From positions 1 through 24,440 of the forward strand of contig CAZMCC010000061.1 in assembly GCA_964564695.1 (NCBI GenBank): a stretch of 24,440 nucleotides of DNA. Reading direction: 5' to 3'. Numbering within the stretch: the first letter of the stretch is position 1; every line of letters begins with the position of its first letter. This document shows, in pieces, positions 6,888 through 13,308 of the stretch. The stretch comes from CAZMCC01 sp964564695. Its GTDB lineage: Bacteria; Planctomycetota; Phycisphaerae; Phycisphaerales; UBA1924. The position numbers were made by a program, and so were the translations under genes. Under the pieces are notes generated by a model. That model saw only the letters and a list, made by a program, of their open reading frames with translations. It did not search any database and was not told the DNA's origin.

Positions 6888-8831
6888 TCAACCGGCGGCT
6901 GCGAGCGGAGTTCGACGCTCGCGCGGGAGCGCGATCGGCGAGCCGATGGCGTCGCGCGTGCGCCGGATGGCCGCGGCGGCGTCGAGGACGTCGGCGATCA
7001 CGCTCAGGGCCGTGGGGGTCCGGCCAGCACCGCGTCCGGCAAGGACGTGAAGACGCTCCGACGCATCGGTGACGACGACGGCGTTGCCCTCGTCGGCGAG
7101 GTCGGCGAGCGCGGCGTCGGTGGGGTTGCTCGGGTCGAGCACCTCGGGAACGACGCTCAGGTGCACGCCGTCGCGTGTGCGCGTGAGGCGAGCGACTTGT
7201 CGGACGACGTGGCCGTGGCGGGCGGCGTCGCGGGCAAGGGAGACGGCGGTTTCGTCGATGCCGGCGAGGCGTGAGGTGATGTCGGCTGGCTCACCTTGGT
7301 TGGCCGCGTGCGCGAGGATTCGCAGTTTGTCGAGGGCGTCGAGGCCGCCGAGGTCGCGGGAGGGGTCGGCCTCGGCGAAGCCCGCGGCCTGAGCGGCGCC
7401 GATCGCTTCGGCGAGGGGCACGCCCGTGCCGAGTCGGCTGAGGACGAAGTTGCTCGTGCCGTTGAGGACGGCGCGGATCGAGAAGATCTCGATCGCGCCG
7501 GCGCCGAGGCGACGGACGAGTTCGAGGGCCGGGACCGCGCCGCCGACGGCGGCGGAGTAGACGAGCGTTGCGCCGGTAGCTTCGGCGATGTCGTGCAGGC
7601 GCGGGCCATACTGCGCGATCACGGCCTTGTTCGCCGTGACGACGCTGATGCCGGCTTGGAGAGCCTGCTCGATGATTCCAGAGGCGGGATCGAGGCCGCC
7701 GAGGCACTCGATGACCAGGTCGGGGTTGGTGTCGAGCGTGCTCGCGGCGTCGGTCGTCAGCAGCCCGGGGTCGAGGCCGAGTTCGGCGAGGGCCGTCGCG
7801 TGCTTCGAGGGGGTGCGGACGGCGACGGCCGTGATCTCGAAGCGGGGCTCGCCGGCGCCGGTGCCGGAGCCTCGTCCGAGTTCGACGAGGGCTTTCGCTA
7901 CGCCCGCGCCGACGACGCCGTGGCCGAGGAGGGCGACGCGGATCGGGCGGGGCGGCGGCGCGGGAACCTCGTCGAAACTCGTCGCGGCCTTGCTCACAAG
8001 CGTGCACGCCTCCTCCAGCGGCGCGGCGACCTCGAACTCGACCTGGTGTTCCCAGGCGAAGACCGCGGCCTTGGGCTGGACGGCTCGAGTGCCGAGGCGC
8101 GGGAGGTCGGTCCAGCTGAGGTGGGAGTAGCGACGGTTCAGCGTGCCACCGAGATCCGGCTCGGCGGATCTCGGTGCTCCCGTGACATCGGTCGTCCGGG
8201 GTTGTTCGCACCGAGATGGCCCAAAGCCGCCATCTCGGTGGCACGACGGGCGCTTCGGGTCCGACTCGAAGAGCCCCGGCGTGTCCTTGAGCAACCGGCA
8301 GCGGGCGCCGAGCTGGCGGGCGATGAAGAGGGCGGAGAGGTCGGAGCCGCCGCGGCCGAGCAGGGTTGTTCGGCCGTGCTCGTCGCGTCCGAGGAAGCCG
8401 GGAACGACGAGGACGCCGGCGCGGTCGAGGGCGGCGTGGATGACGCCTTCATCGAGCCCGATGGGGTTGGCGTCCAGGCACGGGCCGCTCGTGCGCAGTG
8501 CGATGGCCCCCGCGTCGAGGGTCTCGGCCGTGACGCCATGAGCGTCGAGGGCGAGCGTGAGACGGGCCGCGGCGGTGAGCTCGCCGATGGCGGCGAGTTG
8601 TGCCGTGGCGTCCGCGTTGCGTGCCCGCTGCGGACGCGGGCACAGTGCACGGGCTTCGGCGAGGAGCGCGTCGGTGGCGCCCTTCGCGGCCGAGACGACG
8701 GCGATGACTCGCCAGCCGTCGCGGCGCCAGCGGTAGATCTCCTGCACGGCGGCGGGAAGGTCCGCAACGCCGGCGAGAACGGAAGAGCCGAATTTCAGCA
8801 CGATCAGGCGTTCGTGGCGGTCGCGACCCAT
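6888..8831 (-). CDS. thrA: Bifunctional aspartokinase-homoserine dehydrogenase lacking ACT domains
   Basis: The 647-residue cytoplasmic enzyme should catalyse steps 1 and 3 of the aspartate pathway (aspartate to aspartyl phosphate; aspartate semialdehyde to homoserine). Aspartokinase occupies residues 9-285: KFGSSVL (variant of KFGGTSV), LLGRGGSDLSA, KDTPGLFESDP and a GTRAVQPKA end. Homoserine dehydrogenase occupies 297-647: GHGVVGAGVAKAL nucleotide loop, VVTANKAV, GTSNFVLSRL, and GFAEADPSRDLGGLDALDK with the catalytic Glu/Asp/Lys. E. coli ThrA is ~820 residues; the missing ~170 are the ACT regulatory domains. Residues 196-230 are encoded by a palindromic insertion. ATG 8831 is supported by AAGGAGG at 8839-8845 and overlaps the upstream gene by 28 nt; the frame continues ~310 codons upstream only as antisense-like shadow. 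The symbol follows the E. coli fusion. Confidence 0.9.
   Translation of the reverse strand: MGRDRHERLIVLKFGSSVLAGVADLPAAVQEIYRWRRDGWRVIAVVSAAKGATDALLAEARALCPRPQRARNADATAQLAAIGELTAAARLTLALDAHGVTAETLDAGAIALRTSGPCLDANPIGLDEGVIHAALDRAGVLVVPGFLGRDEHGRTTLLGRGGSDLSALFIARQLGARCRLLKDTPGLFESDPKRPSCHRDGGFGPSRCEQPRTTDVTGAPRSAEPDLGGTLNRRYSHLSWTDLPRLGTRAVQPKAAVFAWEHQVEFEVAAPLEEACTLVSKAATSFDEVPAPPPRPIRVALLGHGVVGAGVAKALVELGRGSGTGAGEPRFEITAVAVRTPSKHATALAELGLDPGLLTTDAASTLDTNPDLVIECLGGLDPASGIIEQALQAGISVVTANKAVIAQYGPRLHDIAEATGATLVYSAAVGGAVPALELVRRLGAGAIEIFSIRAVLNGTSNFVLSRLGTGVPLAEAIGAAQAAGFAEADPSRDLGGLDALDKLRILAHAANQGEPADITSRLAGIDETAVSLARDAARHGHVVRQVARLTRTRDGVHLSVVPEVLDPSNPTDAALADLADEGNAVVVTDASERLHVLAGRGAGRTPTALSVIADVLDAAAAIRRTRDAIGSPIALPRERRTPLAAAG
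8142..8245. repeat. Two-hairpin (REPIN-like) palindromic element inside the aspartokinase coding region
   Basis: The 104-bp element has perfect 14-bp terminal inverted repeats (cgtgccaccgagat at 8142-8155, its complement at 8232-8245). Inside are two hairpins: 8147-8157 with 8166-8176 (11-bp stem, 8-nt loop) and 8209-8220 with 8229-8240 (12-bp stem, 8-nt loop). Both stems start with caccgagat. It is read through in frame, adding residues 196-230 between the kinase DP motif and the following RRYSHLSW segment. Confidence 0.85.
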
Positions 8832-10138
8832 GACTGGCCCTCCTTGCTGAGTTGTGCGGACGGGATGGCGGCCACGGAGGCGGGGCGCGACGCTTCGAGG
8901 CGCTCGCGGGCGGCGAGGGCCTGGTCGAGGTCGTCGATCACGTCGCCGGGGTCTTCGAGGCCCACGGAGAGACGCACGAGGCCGTCGGTGATGCCCGCGG
9001 CGATGCGCTGCTCGCGCGGCACATCGGCGTGGGTCATGGTCGCGGGGTGCGTGAGGAGCGTCTCCACCGAGCCGACGTGCTCGACGAGGGCGCAGAGCTT
9101 GACGTTGTTGAGGAGCGATTCGCCGGCGGGGACGCCCCCGACGAGCTCGAAGGCGACGACGCCGCCGTGGAGTTCGCCGTGCAGGCGCCGGGCGAGGTCG
9201 CGCTGCGGGAAGGAGTCGAGGCCGGGGTAGAGCACGCGGGCGACCTCGGGGCGGGTCTGGAGCCAGCGAGCGATCCGCTGGGCATTGCGCGACTGCTGGC
9301 GGATGCGGAGCGGCAGGGTCTTGATGCCGCGGAGCGTGAGCCACGCGTGCCAGGGCGTCTGGATCGCGCCGGTGGCCTTGCGGATGAAGCGGAGGCGGTC
9401 GAGCAGCGTCTTGTCGCGCGAGGTGATGGCCCCCCCGAGGGCCGCGGAATGACCTTCGATGTGCTTGGTCGTCGAGTAGACGACGACGTCGGCGCCCAGG
9501 TCGAGCGGGCGGAGCAGGATCGGCGTTTGGAACGTGTTGTCGACGACAACGGTGATGTCCTTGCGAACAGCCTTGGCGATGGCCGAGACGGCCTCGATGT
9601 CGCTGAGCGTGAGCGTCGGGTTGCTCGGGGTCTCGATGAAGACGAGCCTGGTCTGCGGCGTGATCGCCGCGGCGACGGCCGCGAGGTCGGAGGTGTCGAC
9701 GAACGTCGCGGTGATGCCCAGGTCGGCGAGGACCTGGCGGAAGAGGCGGACGGTTCCGCCGTAGCACCCACCACCGACGACGGCGTGGTCACCGGACTTG
9801 AGCAGCGCGAGGAAGAGCGCGGTCTCGGCGGCGAGGCCGGAACTGAACGTCACGGCCGGCGGCGCGGACTCGAGGGCGCCGAGCTGGCGTTCGAGGGCGT
9901 CGACGGTGGGATTGCTCACGCGGGAGTACGCGTGGCCCTGGTGATTGCCCAGGCCCTTCTGCACGTACGTCGTCGTCTGAACGAGCGGCGTGACGAGCGA
10001 GGAGCACCAGTTGTCCGGCTCGACCGGGCCGCGGACGGCGGTGGTGTCGAGGGACTGGAGGAACCCCGGATCCTCGGAAAATTCCGGGGTAAACGAGGGT
10101 GCGGGGGGGACGGAACGAGACGGGTTGAACGATGACAT
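8804..10138 (-). CDS. metB: PLP-dependent transsulfuration enzyme, probably cystathionine gamma-synthase
   Basis: The 444-residue protein belongs to the Cys/Met metabolism PLP enzyme family. Landmarks are YSRVSNPTVDALERQL (phosphate-contacting Tyr/Arg), VTFSSGLAAETA, ETPSNPTL, VVVDNTFQTPILLRP with the PLP aspartate, and VVYSTTKHIEGHS with the Schiff-base lysine K225. The C-terminal half holds TPWHAWLTLRGIKTL and VRLSVGLED, both typical. Family members include cystathionine gamma-synthase, beta/gamma-lyases and O-acyl-homoserine sulfhydrylase, and sequence alone does not separate them here. Co-transcription with homoserine dehydrogenase and a methionine-type riboswitch favours homoserine-to-methionine synthesis. 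ATG 10138 is the first codon after the leader RNA. A ~30-residue N-terminal extension precedes the family core. The 3' end overlaps the next gene by 28 nt. Confidence 0.85.
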   Translation of the reverse strand: MSSFNPSRSVPPAPSFTPEFSEDPGFLQSLDTTAVRGPVEPDNWCSSLVTPLVQTTTYVQKGLGNHQGHAYSRVSNPTVDALERQLGALESAPPAVTFSSGLAAETALFLALLKSGDHAVVGGGCYGGTVRLFRQVLADLGITATFVDTSDLAAVAAAITPQTRLVFIETPSNPTLTLSDIEAVSAIAKAVRKDITVVVDNTFQTPILLRPLDLGADVVVYSTTKHIEGHSAALGGAITSRDKTLLDRLRFIRKATGAIQTPWHAWLTLRGIKTLPLRIRQQSRNAQRIARWLQTRPEVARVLYPGLDSFPQRDLARRLHGELHGGVVAFELVGGVPAGESLLNNVKLCALVEHVGSVETLLTHPATMTHADVPREQRIAAGITDGLVRLSVGLEDPGDVIDDLDQALAARERLEASRPASVAAIPSAQLSKEGQSWVATATNA

Positions 10139-10254
10139 GCGACGAAACCCTTTCGGGCATCAGTCGGCAGGCCTATGGACGCGTGAGTGATGGCGAACAT
10201 CGCCATCTGTGCTTTTGCCGGTACCCCAAGGTTTTTACACCTCGGAGGCCTGCC

Positions 10255-10356
10255 ACATCGGTTCCCGCGTCGGGAGCCTCGGCACCGCGGCGGCTGTTCT
10301 AAATCAGCTCGCTCGGTTGCCGCCCGGGCCACTTTCGTGCCCGGGACTCTTGATGC
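10255..10356 (-). ncRNA. Probable SAM-clan (SAM-I/IV-like) riboswitch in the metB leader
   Basis: On the minus strand the RNA has P1 GCAUC (10356-10352) pairing with GAUGU (10259-10255), followed by AAGAG. P2 is a GAAA-capped hairpin (CCCGGGCAC/GUGGCCCGGG). Next come CGGCAACC (10315-10321 complement), P3 (GCGAGCUG/CAGCCGC), then CGGUGCC and a small P4 (UCCCG/CGGGA). The order AUCAAGAG, P2, GGCAACC, P3, GGUGCC, P4, closing P1 is that of SAM-I and SAM-IV aptamers. P2 lacks the asymmetric kink-turn of classical SAM-I. A 9-bp stem, 10246-10254 with 10166-10174, abuts P1 and encloses another hairpin (10189-10196/10200-10207), a possible expression platform. No T-run terminator is seen, so control may be translational. 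Confidence 0.72.
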
Positions 10357-10365
10357 TTCGCGAAG

Positions 10366-10393
10366 AGATTAGCACGGCGCGCGCCGGTGTCAA
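10366..10393 (-). promoter_or_regulatory. Sigma70-type promoter of the metB-thrA operon
   Basis: TTGACA (-35, 10388-10393 complement), a 16-nt spacer and TAATCT (-10, 10366-10371 complement). Transcription would start near 10359, directly ahead of the riboswitch P1 helix, leaving a ~220-nt leader before metB. Confidence 0.78.
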
Positions 10394-10487
10394 GGCAACC
10401 GGGCGCGCGAAACAGAAAGCGCGAGCCACCCCCCGGCGGCGTTAATATCAGCCCCGGATCGCGGGGGGATTCTGGGATTCGCCCACC

Positions 10488-11303
10488 ATGAACACCCCAG
10501 CCCACGCCTCGTCGTCACCTTCGACACCTCGAACCGCGCCCGCGCCGGCGGCTCGCAAAGGCGGCCTGGGCGTTCGCCTGTTCTATCCGACGGCGGCCGC
10601 GATCATCGTCGCGCTTGACGTGTGGGGGTTCCAGCACTTCTACCTGCACGGGCAGTCGTACCCGGGGCGCGAGATCACGCCGCCGATCCGCATGCTGGTG
10701 ATCGCGCACGGGCTGGCGATGTCGGTGTGGCTGCTGCTGTTCATGGTGCAGCCGTCGCTGATCGCGGTGCGCCGGCCGCGGGTGCACATGACGCTGGGGA
10801 AAGCCGGCGTGGTCGTGGCGGCGGCGATCTTTGGGCTCGGGCTCATGATCGCGATCGAGTCGACGCGGGCGCTGCCGGCGGAGGCGGTGCTGTGGGGGCT
10901 CTCGCCCCGGCCGTTCATGGCGGTCCCATTCTTCGTCATCCTCGCGTTCGCGGGGTTTGTGGGCGTGGGGATCTGGAAGCGCAAGCGACCGGCGGTGCAC
11001 AAGCCGATGATGCTGCTGGGGACGCTCGCGGCGTCGACGGCGGGGATCAGCCGGATCGACGAGTTCAGCAATCTCTACCTCGGCACGATCGCCGAGCGCG
11101 TGCTCGGGCCGTTCTTCGTGACGTCGGTGCTCGCGGTCGCGCTGCTGGCGATCCGGTGCGCGCTGACGCGCTCGCTCGACCGCTGGTTCGCGGTCGGGAC
11201 TGCGGTGCTCATCGGCTGCTTCGCGCTGGTGATGGTGGTGGCACGGACCGGCGCGTGGGACCGCTTCGCGGCGGTGCTGGTGGGAACGCCCCCCCCCGGC
11301 TGA
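10488..11303 (+). CDS. Polytopic inner-membrane protein of unknown function
   Basis: The 271-residue product has a short Pro/Ala-rich cytoplasmic N-terminus and then about six to seven hydrophobic helices. Clear ones include LFYPTAAAIIVALDVWGF, LVIAHGLAMSVWLLLFMVQ, AGVVVAAAIFGLGLMIAIE, VPFFVILAFAGFVGVGIW, FFVTSVLAVALLAIR and VGTAVLIGCFALVMVV. The 'HG...W..LF..Q..L....R...H..LGkaG' arrangement is one I associate with uncharacterised bacterial membrane proteins with conserved histidines (here in IAHGLAM, RVHMTLGK and AVHKPMML), possibly haem or metal ligands. That idea is speculative. ATG 10488 is the first codon of the frame; no Shine-Dalgarno site precedes it. A TAATAT at 10443-10448 could be a -10, without a -35. 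It is transcribed away from the metB promoter. Confidence 0.78.
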   Translation: MNTPAHASSSPSTPRTAPAPAARKGGLGVRLFYPTAAAIIVALDVWGFQHFYLHGQSYPGREITPPIRMLVIAHGLAMSVWLLLFMVQPSLIAVRRPRVHMTLGKAGVVVAAAIFGLGLMIAIESTRALPAEAVLWGLSPRPFMAVPFFVILAFAGFVGVGIWKRKRPAVHKPMMLLGTLAASTAGISRIDEFSNLYLGTIAERVLGPFFVTSVLAVALLAIRCALTRSLDRWFAVGTAVLIGCFALVMVVARTGAWDRFAAVLVGTPPPG

Positions 11304-12071
11304 GAGCGGCGTCGAGGGCGACGTTGGGGGCGACGTTGGGGGCGGGCGGGCTGCGACGCGTTCGGGGCGTGCGAGATCACGGTCGACTGCGCGTTCGACT
11401 GTGCGTTCGACAATGGGGTCGCCGCCGCAAGAGTCGCCCGTGCAGGCAGGAGTCTCGGGGCGTGACCACGGCCCGGCGCACTGGGAGTTGGTCGAAACCG
11501 GGGCGCTCGGGGGCGCGGGTTGGTGCTGCGAACTGGACCCGGCGGTTGAGACGCCGGAGTCTTCACTGGGTGTGTTGGGGGTGGGTGCGTTGCGGTCGGC
11601 GAGGGCGCGGGCGATGAGGGCGGCGACCTGGCCGGCACGCGGAAGGCGGCGAGAACGACTACGGGCGCGGGGACGGTGATTGCGCGCGGGAGCATCGAAG
11701 TCCCCGAGCGGACTTCGATGGCACGTCGGATGGCACGTTGCGCGCATCAGGTGGGATGCGGCGCGGCGGCGCTCGACGGGGTTGGTGGCGGAGGTGGTGA
11801 GGGATTCGAGGGCGTCGATTGCCGTGATGCGGGCCTGGGAGGAGTGGATGCGGAGGCGGAGTTGTGTGAGCCTGTCGATGGCGCAGAACTGAGCCTGGAT
11901 GTCGGCGGAGCTGACGAGGTTGAGGAAGTCGGGGAGGGAGAGGCCGAGGGAGGCGGCAAGGTCGGGGAGGGGGCGCGTGGAGGAGAGGAGGGCGGAGACG
12001 GGGTCGGGGCGCGGAGGGGGCGTGGTGGGGCTGGTGTGATCAGTGTGCGGGATGGTCGCGGCGGCAGTCAC
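10515..12071 (-). CDS. Unknown protein; only the N-terminal third is credible
   Basis: The open frame is 518 codons from GTG 12071. Residues ~25-115 look like real protein: VSALLSSTRPLPDLAASLGL, SLPDFLNLVSSADIQAQFCA and RLTQLRLRIHSSQARITAI are amphipathic helices, with a helix-turn-helix-like LPDLAASLGLSLPDFLNLV stretch. Beyond ~residue 150 the sequence becomes Pro/Ser/Arg-rich, and the last ~260 codons lie antisense to the well-supported membrane protein gene, where it is simply Arg-rich. Either the true stop was lost by frameshift near 11700-11300 or the protein has a long disordered tail. The start is supported by a near-consensus promoter that would make a leaderless mRNA. I do not recognise the family; a small DNA-binding protein is possible. 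Confidence 0.38.
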   Translation of the reverse strand: MTAAATIPHTDHTSPTTPPPRPDPVSALLSSTRPLPDLAASLGLSLPDFLNLVSSADIQAQFCAIDRLTQLRLRIHSSQARITAIDALESLTTSATNPVERRRAASHLMRATCHPTCHRSPLGDFDAPARNHRPRARSRSRRLPRAGQVAALIARALADRNAPTPNTPSEDSGVSTAGSSSQHQPAPPSAPVSTNSQCAGPWSRPETPACTGDSCGGDPIVERTVERAVDRDLARPERVAARPPPTSPPTSPSTPLSAGGGRSHQHRREAVPRAGPCHHHHQREAADEHRSPDREPAVERARQRAPDRQQRDREHRRHEERPEHALGDRAEVEIAELVDPADPRRRRRERPQQHHRLVHRRSLALPDPHAHKPREREDDEEWDRHERPGREPPQHRLRRQRPRRLDRDHEPEPKDRRRHDHAGFPQRHVHPRPAHRDQRRLHHEQQQPHRHRQPVRDHQHADRRRDLAPRVRLPVQVEVLEPPHVKRDDDRGRRRIEQANAQAAFASRRRGRGSRCRR

Positions 12072-12080
12072 GATTTCGCT

Positions 12081-12108
12081 AGTTTACGGTATTTGAACGG
12101 CTTGTCAA
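12081..12108 (-). promoter_or_regulatory. Strong leaderless promoter for the ORF starting at 12071
   Basis: TTGACA (12103-12108 complement), a 16-nt spacer and TAAACT (12081-12086 complement), set in the most AT-rich stretch of the neighbourhood. Transcription should start at about 12073-12075, 2-4 nt before the GTG, so there is no room for a ribosome binding site. Confidence 0.75.
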
Positions 12109-12393
12109 GGAAATGTTCGGTCATTGGCACAAGTCATGATCGAGCAAGGTGTTAGGATGCGGATGTGGGGCGACAACGGGCCCGGACCGCCTGCGATGCG
12201 CCTTCCTCGCCCGGTGCATGAGACGGGTGGAATGACGGTGCGGTTGGTCGTTCGGACGCGCAGGCCCGCTCGCTGACGCTCGGGGTTCGTGGCGTGGGGG
12301 AATCACTCGAGGTGTCTGCGCAGGCGAGGGTTCAGCCGCCATCGTCCCAAAGCGGCCGATGACGGGCACCCGGCACGGGCGCTCTGGCGCGTC
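12109..12393. other. Intergenic region upstream of the leaderless promoter, downstream of pyrF
   Basis: I see no gene here. The stretch 12265-12284 (cccgctcgctgacgctcggg) is an imperfect palindrome resembling GC-rich repeats common in planctomycete genomes, but with only one copy in the window I cannot call it a repeat family. No terminator with a T-run follows the pyrF stop codon. Confidence 0.4.
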
Positions 12394-13308
12394 TTATCGA
12401 AGGATGGCGGCGACTTCGCTCGCGAGCTTGACGCTCGCCGCGCGGATCCCCTCGCGCCAGTCCACGCCGGGGGACTCGGCGTCGAAGGCGTAGATCACGC
12501 TGCGGCTCGCGGTGACGAGCACGCCGGCATCTCCGGGAGAGCCCGCGCCGGGACGGATCATGGCGCGGACGTCGTCGGGCGTGCCGCCCTGGGCGCCGAA
12601 GCCGGGGATGAGGAAAATCTGGTCGGGCATGCGGGCCCGCAGCGACGCGGCGTCGGCGGGCTTGGTGGCCGCGACCACCGCGCCAAGATCGCTGAGACCG
12701 CGCTGCCCGCGGCGCGATGCGCCGAGCGAACGCACGATGTCGGCCATCAGCTCGCCCACGGTCCGCCCGTCGACGAGTCGCTGGCTCTGCACGGCGTCGG
12801 ACCCGGGGTTGCTCGTGCGCACGAGGGCGAACACGCCGCGCCCCGGCTTGAGCAGCGGTTCGAGCGTGTCGGGGCCGAGGTAGCCGCTGGCGGTGAGGGC
12901 GTCGGCGCCGGCGCCCTCGGGGAACGCGGACGCGGCGTAGTGCTCGGCGGTGATCCCGATGTCGCCCCGCTTGGCGTCGAGGACGACCACGATCCCGAGT
13001 CCGCGGGCCTTGGCGATGAGGTCATTGAGCAGGGCCACGCCGCGTGAGTGGTAGCGCTCGTAGCACGCCGACTGGAACTTCACGGCCGGGACGACCCGCG
13101 ACGCGTGGACGGCGTTGAGCACGCCCATGCTGAATTCGCCGATGGCCGGCACGGGGTCTCCAGCGTGCGCACGCTCGCGCACCGCCCGGGGCAGCTTGTC
13201 GAACACCGGGTCGAGCCCGACGCACACGGGGGCGCCGGCCCGGTCGATCGCCGACGCGAGGCGGTCTGAGAAACTTTCGGCGAAACCCGCGGCGGAAGTC
13301 ACGCTCAC
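12394..13308 (-). CDS. pyrF: Orotidine 5'-phosphate decarboxylase, long (type 2) form
   Basis: The 304-residue enzyme performs the last step of UMP synthesis. The catalytic tetrad region is VVVLDAKRGDIGIT (D111, K113, D116), preceded by CVGLDP near the N-terminus and VKFQSACYERYH. The phosphate-binding end is FLIPGFGAQGGTPDDV, with VTASRSVIYAF. The length and the PGFGAQGG signature fit the longer PyrF type found in mycobacteria, myxobacteria and planctomycetes rather than the ~240-residue E. coli type. The GTG start at 13308 overlaps the TGA of the upstream hydrolase-like gene (GTGA), so translation is coupled; the linkage to that gene has no obvious metabolic logic. No other pyrimidine gene is nearby. 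Confidence 0.95.
   Translation of the reverse strand: MSVTSAAGFAESFSDRLASAIDRAGAPVCVGLDPVFDKLPRAVRERAHAGDPVPAIGEFSMGVLNAVHASRVVPAVKFQSACYERYHSRGVALLNDLIAKARGLGIVVVLDAKRGDIGITAEHYAASAFPEGAGADALTASGYLGPDTLEPLLKPGRGVFALVRTSNPGSDAVQSQRLVDGRTVGELMADIVRSLGASRRGQRGLSDLGAVVAATKPADAASLRARMPDQIFLIPGFGAQGGTPDDVRAMIRPGAGSPGDAGVLVTASRSVIYAFDAESPGVDWREGIRAASVKLASEVAAILR

Noticed and set aside
7296..9230. 644-codon plus-strand open frame opposite thrA/metB
   Set aside because: It is antisense to two enzymes with intact catalytic motifs; its composition is that of a GC-rich shadow.
8832..9767. Possible ~310-residue N-terminal extension of the aspartokinase-homoserine dehydrogenase
   Set aside because: The extra part overlaps metB in another frame and is Arg/Pro/His-rich. 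A strong AAGGAGG site fixes the start at 8831.
12265..12284. GC-rich palindrome as a repeat family member
   Set aside because: There is only one imperfect copy in the window; resemblance to repeats elsewhere is memory only.
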